Positions 15,138 to 21,514 of a stretch of DNA of 46,745 nt are shown here, piece after piece. The notes under the pieces were generated by a model. The model did not search any database. It saw nothing but the letters and a program-made list of their open reading frames with translations, and was not told the origin of the DNA. Positions within the stretch are counted from its first letter, which is position 1. Each line of letters opens with the position of its first letter. Source of the DNA: a virus; IMG/VR virus record IMGVR_UViG_3300046477_000310, positions 1-46,745 of that record; one strand, given 5' to 3'. The position numbers were made by a program, and so were the translations under genes.

Positions 15138-15437
15138 TTATTTGACTTCGGGGGGAGCGGGGTCACCAGATACGCTGGCTTGCTCTGTCTTTGTGCTGCC
15201 ATCCGATTCTTGCGTGCTGCGTGAGGCGTCGGAGGAACCTCGAAAGGCCATCATGGCACCGGCCACAATGATTCCGCCCAATCCAGCCAGGCCCTTTTCA
15301 ATGTCATGATCTGCACTTGGATAATGAGCAATCACCAGAAAGCTCACGATCGCCAGGCCACTGCCCAGGATGAAGAGGAACATGACCATGAGGTTGTGAT
15401 TGATCTTGTTCAGCGCAGTAATCAGCTTGTCAAGCAT
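15138..15437 (-). CDS. Two-span membrane protein (holin-like candidate)
   Basis: 99 aa from the ATG at 15437. After an amphipathic N-terminal helix it shows two membrane segments (LMVMFLFILGSGLAIVSFLV and GLGGIIVAGAMMAF), then a hydrophilic, Ser/Thr/Pro-rich tail. Two spans, small size and a charged tail fit class II holins, but no family is certain. Ten nt separate it from the next gene. Confidence 0.6.
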   Translation of the reverse strand: MLDKLITALNKINHNLMVMFLFILGSGLAIVSFLVIAHYPSADHDIEKGLAGLGGIIVAGAMMAFRGSSDASRSTQESDGSTKTEQASVSGDPAPPEVK

Positions 15438-15508
15438 CACCGATAGCCCCTCGCTCTCCACCAGAAACAGATAATCACCGCGCCGAAATAAGCCAGTTCA
15501 AGCTTCAT
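15437..15508 (-). CDS. Membrane microprotein
   Basis: 23 aa (MKLELAYFGAVIICFWWRAR and three more residues). It has one hydrophobic stretch and a basic end, and its TGA overlaps the next ATG (TGATG). The ribosome site is weak, so it may be a translational leader for the following membrane gene rather than a functional protein. Confidence 0.35.
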   Translation of the reverse strand: MKLELAYFGAVIICFWWRARGYR

Positions 15509-15568
15509 AAATTGCGCGTGGGTTTGACTCCGCCTGCGGCTAGGAGCCTCGGATGCGTCCCCCGAAGT

Positions 15569-15838
15569 TTATGCGGCAAATGCCCAAGAGTTGATGATTG
15601 CCACAGCGTACGGCTTGCCTTCTACAAAGGCATCCATCGTGCGAACGTTCGGCTTCAGGCTGGGCGCTGGCCGGTACATCTCAGACTCAAGGCGCTTCAT
15701 GATGAGCACTGTCCGCTTCTTATTGAACTCTGCGCATCCGTCAGTTTCGAGTTCAAGAGCTTTTGCTGGAGGGATGCTGTACATTGCCTGTTTGCGTCGA
15801 TCCTGCCCACGGGAATATACCGGAATCCATCGCTCCAT
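15569..15838 (-). CDS. Hypothetical protein downstream of the terminator
   Basis: 89 aa from the ATG at 15838, which has GGGGAGAGG upstream; an earlier ATG at 15868 is possible. It contains ERWIPVYSRGQDRRKQ and a lysine/arginine-rich middle, with no membrane segment. It is the first gene after the strong terminator, so it may have its own promoter. No lysozyme-like catalytic residues are visible. Confidence 0.55.
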   Translation of the reverse strand: MERWIPVYSRGQDRRKQAMYSIPPAKALELETDGCAEFNKKRTVLIMKRLESEMYRPAPSLKPNVRTMDAFVEGKPYAVAIINSWAFAA

Positions 15839-15900
15839 TAAAGACACCTCTCCCCTTGGGCCATACATTCAGCTTTTGGCGGGCAGCTTACCCGTGATTC

Positions 15901-15940
15901 AAAAATTGCCGCTGGTCCAGCGACGGACAACAGCGGCAAT
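15901..15940 (-). terminator. Strong rho-independent terminator ending the replication operon
   Basis: On the minus strand the stem ATTGCCGCTG / CAGCGGCAAT is perfect over 10 bp. It is extended inside by GTCC/GGAC past a 2-nt bulge, and it is followed by a T run. It separates the replication and nuclease genes from the membrane-protein group. Confidence 0.92.
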
Positions 15941-15974
15941 GAAGAAGGAATTACGTTGTTGAGTTTGACACTGC

Positions 15975-16193
15975 TTAATTAACTGCACAAGAACTGATGC
16001 ATACACCTTCATGAAGTTCTCGCTCTGCCCTCTTCTCGCGCCTGCGATACTCGCGCAGAATCAGCTCCTCCATGAATGACCCGATATGGCCGCTCCCCAC
16101 CATTTGTCGGAGCTTGGTATGCGCCTCTTCCTGGATGATGTAGTTCAGGTGATACACGGGGCCGGTGAACTTACGCTTGGGGCTACTCTTCAC
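15975..16193 (-). CDS. Ribbon-helix-helix-like small regulator
   Basis: 72 aa. I chose the GTG at 16193, which overlaps the previous TGA and has AAGGAGG 5 nt upstream. A basic N-terminus leads into a strand-helix-helix pattern (GPVYHLNYIIQEEAHTKLRQ, then IGSFMEELILREYRRREK), resembling ribbon-helix-helix DNA-binding proteins. It is the last gene before the terminator and could regulate the operon. The family call is tentative. Confidence 0.55.
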   Translation of the reverse strand: MKSSPKRKFTGPVYHLNYIIQEEAHTKLRQMVGSGHIGSFMEELILREYRRREKRAERELHEGVCISSCAVN

Positions 16194-16330
16194 GCTGCCT
16201 CCTTGGGCCACTTATCGCTCTTCACGCCTTCACGCTTGGCATCAGCCTTAGCTTGGTCGTGGTGATCTTTGCAGTAACCGCGTGAGCCTACGGTGTACCA
16301 AGCTACTCGGGGGCAAAGGTGGCAGGTCAT
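16190..16330 (-). CDS. Tiny zinc-finger-like protein
   Basis: 46 aa (TCHLCPRVAWYTVGSRGYCK then DHHDQAKADAKREG). CxxC and CxxHH pairs could bind one zinc ion, followed by a charged helix. It overlaps both neighbouring genes by 4 nt, so it is surely part of the translated chain. Confidence 0.55.
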   Translation of the reverse strand: MTCHLCPRVAWYTVGSRGYCKDHHDQAKADAKREGVKSDKWPKEAA

Positions 16331-16665
16331 GGCTGCACCCACTTATGAATGAACCAGCCGATAAGCAGAGCTAGAGCTGGGGAGATTGCGGCTGTAAGGA
16401 ACAAATTCGACCAGTCAATCTTCCTGTCCTTAGCGAAATCCTGATAGGCATAGCGCCCGATGAGGACGTTAATTCCCCACATCACAAGGAAGGTGATGGG
16501 CCGAAGGTTGAAGTATGGGGCAGCGAACCAATTCCATAGCTTCTGCGTTACGAAAGCAGACCATAGGCTGAAAGGGATACCGACCAAGACTAGGCCCGCA
16601 TATACAAATGGAGCCGCCACAATCATCGTTGCCACTTCTCCCGCTGAATATTTCTTATCGCTCAT
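16327..16665 (-). CDS. Three-span membrane protein
   Basis: 112 aa. Three hydrophobic segments are visible (ATMIVAAPFVYAGLVLVGIP, ITFLVMWGINVLIGRYAY, LFLTAAISPALALLIGWFIH), with a short charged N-terminus. It overlaps the next gene by 4 nt. It might be a holin or an inner-membrane exclusion protein. It lies before the terminator, with replication genes, which argues for an early role. Confidence 0.65.
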   Translation of the reverse strand: MSDKKYSAGEVATMIVAAPFVYAGLVLVGIPFSLWSAFVTQKLWNWFAAPYFNLRPITFLVMWGINVLIGRYAYQDFAKDRKIDWSNLFLTAAISPALALLIGWFIHKWVQP

Positions 16666-16961
16666 GCTGCCCTCCGCTTTACCCAGCCCTTGCGTGCTCG
16701 CTCACTGTTAGCTGCCCTCACACTCTCAACCTGCTCGCGTAATGCGTCACGCTCTGCCTCTAAACGCTTGATCTCGGCTATGTGTAACTGGCAGGCTTGG
16801 GTTAGGCTGTCAGTGCCGTTGCCCTCTTTGATGGTGCGATCAGCTCGTTCTTGGGCTAACTCTTCGCGTAGGACCTTGGCTTGCTTCTGCCAAGACCTTG
16901 AGTCAAACCACATGTAAAGTCCTGCCGCCGATAGGATTATTTGAACCAGATAAATGCTCAC
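16662..16961 (-). CDS. Membrane-anchored coiled-coil protein
   Basis: 99 aa from a GTG that overlaps the previous TGA. It has an N-terminal membrane segment (IYLVQIILSAAGLYMWF) and then a long coiled coil (QKQAKVLREELAQERADRTI; HIAEIKRLEAERDALREQVE) ending in a basic tail. The topology resembles inner-membrane spanins (Rz type), but no outer-membrane partner lipoprotein gene is seen beside it. Confidence 0.6.
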   Translation of the reverse strand: MSIYLVQIILSAAGLYMWFDSRSWQKQAKVLREELAQERADRTIKEGNGTDSLTQACQLHIAEIKRLEAERDALREQVESVRAANSERARKGWVKRRAA

Positions 16962-17137
16962 TGTTTGCCTCCTGTCACTGCCATTACTGCCTCATCAGCT
17001 AACCATTCGCAATTCTCAATCCCATGCTCTATGCAGAAGCGGCTTCCGATGGACTCTAGATATGCCGATGCGAGGCGCTGGCTATCTGTCACCTTCAGCG
17101 GCGGAATGAGTAGTCTTTCAGCGTCGTCAATCTTCAT
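16958..17137 (-). CDS. Small hypothetical protein
   Basis: 59 aa. It is linked to both neighbours by ATGA/GTGA overlaps, with GGAGGGG upstream. The sequence (DAERLLIPPLKVTDSQRLAS, AYLESIGSRFCIEHGIENCE) suggests a compact helical domain with two cysteines. No family recognised. Confidence 0.55.
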   Translation of the reverse strand: MKIDDAERLLIPPLKVTDSQRLASAYLESIGSRFCIEHGIENCEWLADEAVMAVTGGKQ

Positions 17138-17451
17138 TTCCCCTCCAAGAACTCAATCACTTCCGTTAGCGTCGTTGCTTTGATATGCCGGTGGCCCAAC
17201 TTCACAACCTTGTCGGCGAATGCTGCCTGCTTCTCTGCCCGTTCCTTCTGTGTCTTGCAACCTTCGGCCTTGATCTCAATCCAGTGGGGGACCGCTCGAA
17301 TCACCAGAAAGTCCGGCGTTCCAGTCGGGCACAGATGCATGAAGCCCCCGCGAACTTTCACTATTCCGCTCTGAAGGCGCAGGAAGTGCTCCCCTGTCAT
17401 CTCCAGATAGTCTCGGATCTCGCCCTTGATAATCCCTTCCGGTGTTGGCAT
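17134..17451 (-). CDS. VRR-NUC domain nuclease
   Basis: 105 aa from the ATG at 17451, chosen because AGGAGG lies 9 nt upstream; an ATG 9 nt earlier sits directly on that ribosome site. It has the compact PD-(D/E)xK core of VRR-NUC nucleases: TGTPDFLVIR, then HWIEIKAEGCKTQKERAEKQ, then GHRHIKATTLTEVIEFL. Stand-alone phage VRR-NUC proteins cut branched or flap DNA, and this one lies in the replication operon, which suits a junction-processing role. Confidence 0.85.
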   Translation of the reverse strand: MPTPEGIIKGEIRDYLEMTGEHFLRLQSGIVKVRGGFMHLCPTGTPDFLVIRAVPHWIEIKAEGCKTQKERAEKQAAFADKVVKLGHRHIKATTLTEVIEFLEGK

Positions 17452-17533
17452 CCCTCGCATCCTCCTCGTTCTCTAGCCGCCGATCCTTACAGAACAGGCA
17501 TTCCGGTCTGCCGCAATCATTGAATCGCCTCAT
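17276..17533 (-). CDS. Short Cys-rich reading frame overlapping the VRR-NUC gene
   Basis: The ATG overlaps the HNH gene stop (ATGA). The first residues (RRFNDCGRPECLFCKDRR) look like a small metal-binding phage protein. After about 27 codons the frame runs inside the VRR-NUC gene, where its composition looks like a shadow. Either it is a genuine overlapping gene or the start of a product whose remaining part has no function. Confidence 0.3.
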   Translation of the reverse strand: MRRFNDCGRPECLFCKDRRLENEEDARDANTGRDYQGRDPRLSGDDRGALPAPSERNSESSRGLHASVPDWNAGLSGDSSGPPLD

Positions 17534-17790
17534 GCGGTTACCTTCCTGGGGCATGGCTTTGGGTTGTGCTCCTCAACCAAATGGCATCGCAGGCATTTCG
17601 TTTTTACGTTCGGCAAAGTGTCCGATCCTCCTCTGCTCCGCGGGATGATGTGCGCCATATGGCCTTGCACGAGGTAGAAGCCCTGCCACAGCACGCCAGC
17701 GCCGCATTCCACGCAGGTATAGCCATCACGCTCGAAGCAGGCCCGACGCAGGGCTGTGAGAGCTTTGCCTTTGAGACGGATTGGCTTCAC
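17530..17790 (-). CDS. HNH endonuclease
   Basis: 86 aa. It has two CxxC pairs and the HNH core: CFERDGYTCVECGAGVLWQG, then MAHIIPRSRGGSDTLPNVKT, then KCLRCHLVEEH. The conserved histidine pair, asparagine and final histidine are all present. This small size is usual for free-standing phage HNH proteins, which act in packaging, recombination or homing. It overlaps the gene before it by ATGA. Its place in the replication operon next to VRR-NUC suggests DNA processing. Confidence 0.9.
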   Translation of the reverse strand: MKPIRLKGKALTALRRACFERDGYTCVECGAGVLWQGFYLVQGHMAHIIPRSRGGSDTLPNVKTKCLRCHLVEEHNPKPCPRKVTA

Positions 17791-17957
17791 AGTCCAGCCC
17801 TCACATCGCTTGCCAGTTGGCAGAGCAGCATCACAGCCTCTTGGTGTGGGCCGGGTACCATGTTTCCGTGCGCATCAGGAACGCGGTCATACCAGATCGA
17901 CCGCTCGCGCATCAGGTACCACGCGGCATTACGCAGGATTTCGTCGGGCATCTTCAT
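17787..17957 (-). CDS. Small hypothetical protein
   Basis: 56 aa from the ATG at 17957 with GGGAG upstream. Contains MPDEILRNAAWYLMRERSIW and HQEAVMLLCQLASDV, mostly helical. It overlaps both neighbours by 4 nt. No family recognised. Confidence 0.55.
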   Translation of the reverse strand: MKMPDEILRNAAWYLMRERSIWYDRVPDAHGNMVPGPHQEAVMLLCQLASDVRAGL

Positions 17958-18118
17958 CGGCTCACTCCCAAAAGCAACCTTCTCGATGCATCGTCCTTGC
18001 ACGCCTCCAGGCGATCCGCTTGGGTGCGTGTAAGGTGTTTGCGTTGCGCGAAGGTCAGCTTGTACCGCTCCGCGTAAGCGTCTCGCCACTGCTGGCGCTT
18101 GCGTCCACCGGGCCTCAT
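17954..18118 (-). CDS. Small basic protein
   Basis: 54 aa, overlapping the genes on both sides by ATGA. Very rich in Arg and Lys (RPGGRKRQQWRDAYAERYKL, FAQRKHLTRTQADRLEACKD). It may bind nucleic acid. No family recognised. Confidence 0.5.
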   Translation of the reverse strand: MRPGGRKRQQWRDAYAERYKLTFAQRKHLTRTQADRLEACKDDASRRLLLGVSR

Positions 18119-18294
18119 GCTGCTGCCCTCGCCTTCTCACGCGCCCGCTCCCAGCATGGGCAGGAATCGTTGGTCTCGTAATGGCTGTGGCGTTGTTCGT
18201 CAATCGCCTTGATAAGTGAAGCCGCTGCGAACGGGCTTAGGTTCGCTGCCTCACGTCTTAGCCTCAGCATCTCTACCGCGTCTGCACAGACCAT
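18115..18294 (-). CDS. Small hypothetical protein after the helicase
   Basis: 59 aa. The start overlaps the helicase stop (TAATG). The sequence is helical (AVEMLRLRREAANLSPFAAA) and carries HYETNDSCPCWERAREKA with a CxC pair. It may assist the helicase, but only the coupling suggests this. Confidence 0.5.
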   Translation of the reverse strand: MVCADAVEMLRLRREAANLSPFAAASLIKAIDEQRHSHYETNDSCPCWERAREKARAAA

Positions 18295-19580
18295 TAGCGT
18301 CTCTCCTCAAAACGTAGATTTGTGGTGTTGTAAGTCACTTGAATGGAACCGATGCCGCCATTGCGCTGCTTGGTGATCAGAATTTCGTCTTCCTCGGTGA
18401 ACTTTCCGGTCTGCGTGTCCACTGGTCGGTAAGGCATGAGAATCACATCAGCGTGCGCCTCAAGGTCTCCCGACTCTTTCAAGTCCTGCATCGTTGGCCT
18501 GGCGTTCAAATCTCCCTTGCGTGAAAGCTGAGAGAGCGCAATAACGCAGCAGTCATGCTTCTTCGCGAGCTGTTTTAGCCGCTTGGCTATGTCGCCGATC
18601 TGGTGGCGCAGTTCCCTGCCCTCGCCGCGAATGAGTTGGATGTAATCCACTCCCACCACTCGCGTACCATCACGCATCGCACTCAGTCGGCTCTTGGCAA
18701 TGACTGCCTCAATCCCCACATCGCTGTCATCGTCCAGCACCAAAGGCCACTTGGAAATCTTCATTGCTGCCTGCATCAGGCGGTCACGATCTGCCGGGGT
18801 TAGGAGGTGAGGCTGTCTCAGCTTCCATGCCGGAACATTGCCCAGCGCAGCGGCGTGCAACAGTACCCACTCCTCTTTCGGCATCTCGCATGTATGCGTA
18901 TAAACCGACTCGCCCGCATGAACTGCTCCCGACTCTAGCTGGCGAAGCAACGATGACTTACCGCGTGAAGGATTAGCACCCACGATCCAAAGTTCTTTCG
19001 TCCGCATTCCTCCGTTGGTCATCTCGTCCAACAGCCTCATGCCGGTGGGTATCAGGCGGCTGTCTGCCGTCTCCAGCGATTGCAGCGCAGGGCCGATGAT
19101 GTCTCCGGCCCGCACGCCGCTGTTCTTGCGCTCACCCGTCAACACTCGCGTTAGGTCGTCGCATACCTCCTGCGCTCGCTCTGAGGGGTCGTGGAACCTT
19201 CGCAGGGCTTCCTCTGCTGCCGCCGCCCCACGACGCGCCAGAGAGCGTTCCTGCAAGCGTGAGACGTACTCCTGGGTGTTCGGTCTGCGCGGTACGCCCT
19301 CCACAAGCTGCATCAGGTAGCCAACGCCGCCAATCGCGTCCAGCTCATGCCGCTGCTTCAACTCGTCGGCTAGTATCCGCGTGTCTACGTCGATCCCCTT
19401 GCCATGCAGCCCAACCAACGCAGTGAAGATCCGGCGATGGCTGTCCAGCGCGAAGTCCCCCGCGTCCAGACGCGATACGCCTTCACATGAAGAGATTCCG
19501 TCAGCGATCATTGCGCCGAGCAGTGTTACTTCCATCTCCACCGCCTCAATCGGAGCGTCAACCGGCGTTCTTGAGTTCAC
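18294..19580 (-). CDS. dnaB: DnaB-like replicative helicase
   Basis: 428 aa, a normal length for DnaB. The N-terminal domain (VEMEVTLLGAMIADGISSCE, SRLDAGDFALDSHRRIFTAL) is the DnaB hexamer collar. The RecA-like C-terminal domain has Walker A (WIVGANPSRGKSSLLRQ), Walker B (RVVGVDYIQLIRG), and the DnaB motif VIALSQLSRKGD followed by LKESGDLEAHADVILM. It unwinds DNA at the fork. It overlaps the end of the initiator gene upstream by 23 nt. That placement, initiator followed by helicase, matches lambda-type early replication modules. Confidence 0.93.
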   Translation of the reverse strand: MNSRTPVDAPIEAVEMEVTLLGAMIADGISSCEGVSRLDAGDFALDSHRRIFTALVGLHGKGIDVDTRILADELKQRHELDAIGGVGYLMQLVEGVPRRPNTQEYVSRLQERSLARRGAAAAEEALRRFHDPSERAQEVCDDLTRVLTGERKNSGVRAGDIIGPALQSLETADSRLIPTGMRLLDEMTNGGMRTKELWIVGANPSRGKSSLLRQLESGAVHAGESVYTHTCEMPKEEWVLLHAAALGNVPAWKLRQPHLLTPADRDRLMQAAMKISKWPLVLDDDSDVGIEAVIAKSRLSAMRDGTRVVGVDYIQLIRGEGRELRHQIGDIAKRLKQLAKKHDCCVIALSQLSRKGDLNARPTMQDLKESGDLEAHADVILMPYRPVDTQTGKFTEEDEILITKQRNGGIGSIQVTYNTTNLRFEERR

Positions 19581-20427
19581 GGTCTACCTCCTCCTGAGCC
19601 TTGCGGTTGCGCTCGCGTATCTCGTCCAGTGCGGTGGTCGGTGTCGTCACGATCTGCGGCTTGGAACCGCCCATTGGCTGCCCGAACCGGTCAATGGGGC
19701 CGTTGGCGTAGTCGGTGATTCTCGCCAGCCAGACGCGGGGCCGCTCTGCGTGGTTCACTTCGCTCTTGTGCCAGTTGTTCAGGAAGCGTCTGAGGGTTGC
19801 CACGTCTAGCGAAGGGCTTGCCTGCAACAGGCTGGAGAGCTGCGCCGCCTCGCTTACGTCCCAAGGCATCTCAACGCCGGGGTTCTTGTGCGCCCACGCC
19901 TTGCCGAGTTGATCCCTGAACGGGGTATGCCTCGGGTCAGGTTCACCCTTCGCCACTCGCTTGCGAGAAGGTATTCTCTGCTCTGCTCTGCTCTGCTCTG
20001 CTATATAGCACTTGCTAGCACTTGCCGACACTTGCTCAGCACTTGCTGGCACTTGCTGGGCATCTGCTTGATTCTGTTCAGCACTTGCTGACGCTAGCCG
20101 AGCAATTGCTGCATCTTTCGCTGCTTTAGCACGCTTCACCCGCAAAGAGTCGAGGTCGGTTCTCATGGAGTCCATCTTGGCGTTGACCAGGCCGCCTTCA
20201 GTGACCTCCCAGCAGCCCGCCATCTCAGGCCAGAACTTCGAGAATTCCTCAGTCGTGCAGCCGCAGATGTCTGCAAGCTCTGCATGATCCAAAGGAAGGA
20301 TTCCTTCAGCCCAAAACTCGTCTAGCAGCTCGCGGTACAGTCCCTTCGCCTGCCAGCTCATGCGCTGGACGCGCCGGTTTGCCCGGTAGTCTCTCCACTG
20401 CCATTTGTAGTAAGGGAGCGGCTCCAC
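19558..20427 (-). CDS. Replication initiator, DUF1376-like N-terminus
   Basis: 289 aa from a GTG right after the preceding TGA. The N-terminal 70 residues match the DUF1376 pattern of phage replication proteins (YKWQWRDYRANRRVQRMSWQ, then AKGLYRELLDEFWAEGILPL), which contain a winged-helix fold. Residues about 100-155 are low complexity (Ala, Ser, Glu, Gln) and correspond to the iteron and pentamer repeats in the DNA. The C-terminal part (LSSLLQASPSLDVATLRRFL) could recruit the helicase encoded next. As in lambda O, the gene seems to contain its own origin. Frame changes in the CTCTG tract would remove the C-terminal half. Confidence 0.8.
   Translation of the reverse strand: MEPLPYYKWQWRDYRANRRVQRMSWQAKGLYRELLDEFWAEGILPLDHAELADICGCTTEEFSKFWPEMAGCWEVTEGGLVNAKMDSMRTDLDSLRVKRAKAAKDAAIARLASASAEQNQADAQQVPASAEQVSASASKCYIAEQSRAEQRIPSRKRVAKGEPDPRHTPFRDQLGKAWAHKNPGVEMPWDVSEAAQLSSLLQASPSLDVATLRRFLNNWHKSEVNHAERPRVWLARITDYANGPIDRFGQPMGGSKPQIVTTPTTALDEIRERNRKAQEEVDRELKNAG
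19976..20002. repeat. Pentanucleotide tandem repeat (CTCTG)5 inside the initiator gene
   Basis: Five perfect CTCTG units plus CT. Five is not a multiple of three, so gain or loss of a unit shifts the initiator's frame. The encoded peptide is AEQSRAEQ. Confidence 0.9.
20008..20110. repeat. Iteron-like array, candidate replication origin
   Basis: The 9-mer GCACTTGCT, exact or nearly so, begins at 20008, 20018, 20028, 20039, 20049, 20060 (GCATCTGCT), 20081 and 20102 (GCAATTGCT). The intervals are 10, 10, 11, 10, 11, 21 and 21 bp, so all units face the same side of the helix. The copies fall in all three reading frames of the surrounding gene, so protein repetition cannot explain them. Origins inside the initiator gene with phased iterons are known from lambdoid phages. 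Confidence 0.75.
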
Positions 20428-20529
20428 TCAGTCGCCCTCCAGATCCGGCAGGGCCATTTCCTCTTCAGTCAAAGGCTCAAGAGGCCATACAAAATCAATT
20501 GGCGGAGGTATGAGGTAGGCAGTCTGCAT
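20428..20529 (-). CDS. Leader peptide / tiny first gene of the replication operon
   Basis: 33 aa (QTAYLIPPPIDFVWPLEPLT, then acidic residues). Its TGA touches the GTG of the initiator gene. It is the first reading frame after the promoter. The ribosome site is poor, so it may serve mainly to couple translation. Confidence 0.45.
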   Translation of the reverse strand: MQTAYLIPPPIDFVWPLEPLTEEEMALPDLEGD

Positions 20530-20561
20530 CTGAGCGCGGCACGATTGTGCGGTACTCAGAA

Positions 20562-20590
20562 ACACTAAGTCTGCTAGGTTACGAAGTCAA
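20562..20590 (-). promoter_or_regulatory. Leftward early promoter (replication operon)
   Basis: On the minus strand: -35 TTGACT (20590-20585), 17-nt spacer, -10 TAGTGT (20567-20562). It lies 33 nt upstream of the first small gene of the replication operon. An operator-like dyad overlaps its -35 box exactly as at the rightward promoter near 22.7 kb. Confidence 0.65.
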
Positions 20591-20601
20591 GAACATTCTT
20601 G
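20588..20601. promoter_or_regulatory. Operator-like dyad, left copy
   Basis: CAAGAACATTCTTG is a perfect inverted repeat (CAAGAA/TTCTTG, 2-bp spacer). Read on the minus strand it ends in the TTG of the -35 box, so a bound dimer would block polymerase. Confidence 0.65.
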
Positions 20602-20617
20602 CTTTTTTCGCTAATTC

Positions 20618-21004
20618 TTATTTACTTCGCGTCTTCGGGCGTCCAATAAGCTCATCCCTTAGAATCAGGAGACCTTTTTTGACGTGGTAATTGATGCTGT
20701 CATTAAGCAGGCCGCGAGCCTTTTTAGGGACTGCGGCCTGATACCCGCCCTTCATGATTTCGCCTATGATTTCCGTCTTAGTCAGCTTGAAATCTCCGAC
20801 TAGATCCAGGCACTTAATGATCGCGTCCCACGGGGCATTAGCGTTGCTATAGATCAAGTCCGTATCTAATTCCATCGAAGCCAGGGTGCTTTCGAGAGAC
20901 TTCTTTTCCTTCATCAGGGCGGGGTTTCGCCTTTCGAGTTCTTCATCGACCTCCTGCAGCCTGCGCCGCATAAGCTCGTACGTGGTTTTAGGAAACTTAG
21001 GCAT
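20618..21004 (-). CDS. Candidate repressor/regulator with winged-helix-like C-terminus
   Basis: 128 aa. An N-terminal coiled coil (YELMRRRLQEVDEELERRNP) may dimerise. The C-terminal half (LTKTEIIGEIMKGGYQAAVP, then ARGLLNDSINYHVKKGLLIL) has the helix spacing of a winged helix. AGGA lies upstream of the ATG. Within the 57 nt before it an AT-rich promoter (TTGATT, 17 nt, TAAATC) is possible. The gene lies between two outward promoters that share an operator, the place where lambda keeps its repressor. Regulator function is inferred; a replication or partition role is also possible. Confidence 0.6.
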   Translation of the reverse strand: MPKFPKTTYELMRRRLQEVDEELERRNPALMKEKKSLESTLASMELDTDLIYSNANAPWDAIIKCLDLVGDFKLTKTEIIGEIMKGGYQAAVPKKARGLLNDSINYHVKKGLLILRDELIGRPKTRSK

Positions 21005-21061
21005 TTGTAATTCCTGATATTACAACAAGTAACGCAGATTTATGGGGTACATGAAAATTAA

Positions 21062-21514
21062 TCAATACTGGATAGTGAAAAGGTTCTCGGCCCTCAGAAC
21101 AAGGTCGCAATAGAACTTCAGGGCGCGGAGTGCGGCTGCGTGATGGTTTCCGAATAGACGGCACAACACCGCCTCCGGGATGGCCAGGATCGTAAAGAGA
21201 AGTTGACCGGCTAGAAGCCACCAGACAACAGCAGCATCGGCTGTAGAGATACGCCCTTCAGCGCGGCGGGCCTGCACAATGCGAAGGTCGTAACGGGACA
21301 GCCTGATTCGATTGAATGACCCGCGTATACCTTCGCTCACTGCCCAAAATCTTGACCGGTCGTCTACTTCTCCTTCCGTAGCGAAATCACATAAATCTTC
21401 ATATTTATCGGCGGGGCGGCGATTGATTAGATCGTCGGAGTTTTCAATGGCACCATGCCAAGGCATTAGATTCAAGAGCAATACAGCAATTAAACCGACA
21501 AGAAGGTTCCTCAT
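21062..21514 (-). CDS. Membrane protein of the putative conversion cassette
   Basis: 150 aa. It has an N-terminal hydrophobic segment (LLVGLIAVLLLNLMPWHG), a charged soluble loop (RPADKYEDLCDFATEGEVDD), and another membrane segment (AVVWWLLAGQLLFTILAIPE). It overlaps the 260-aa gene by ATGA, so the two are probably made together and may form a complex in the inner membrane. No family recognised. Location in the silent part of the prophage map suggests expression in the lysogen. Confidence 0.65.
   Translation of the reverse strand: MRNLLVGLIAVLLLNLMPWHGAIENSDDLINRRPADKYEDLCDFATEGEVDDRSRFWAVSEGIRGSFNRIRLSRYDLRIVQARRAEGRISTADAAVVWWLLAGQLLFTILAIPEAVLCRLFGNHHAAALRALKFYCDLVLRAENLFTIQY

Noticed and set aside
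17787-18203. 138-codon form of the small gene before HNH
   Set aside because: Its first 82 codons are the shadow of two small coupled genes (17954-18118 and 18115-18294). The inner ATG at 17957 has the ribosome site.
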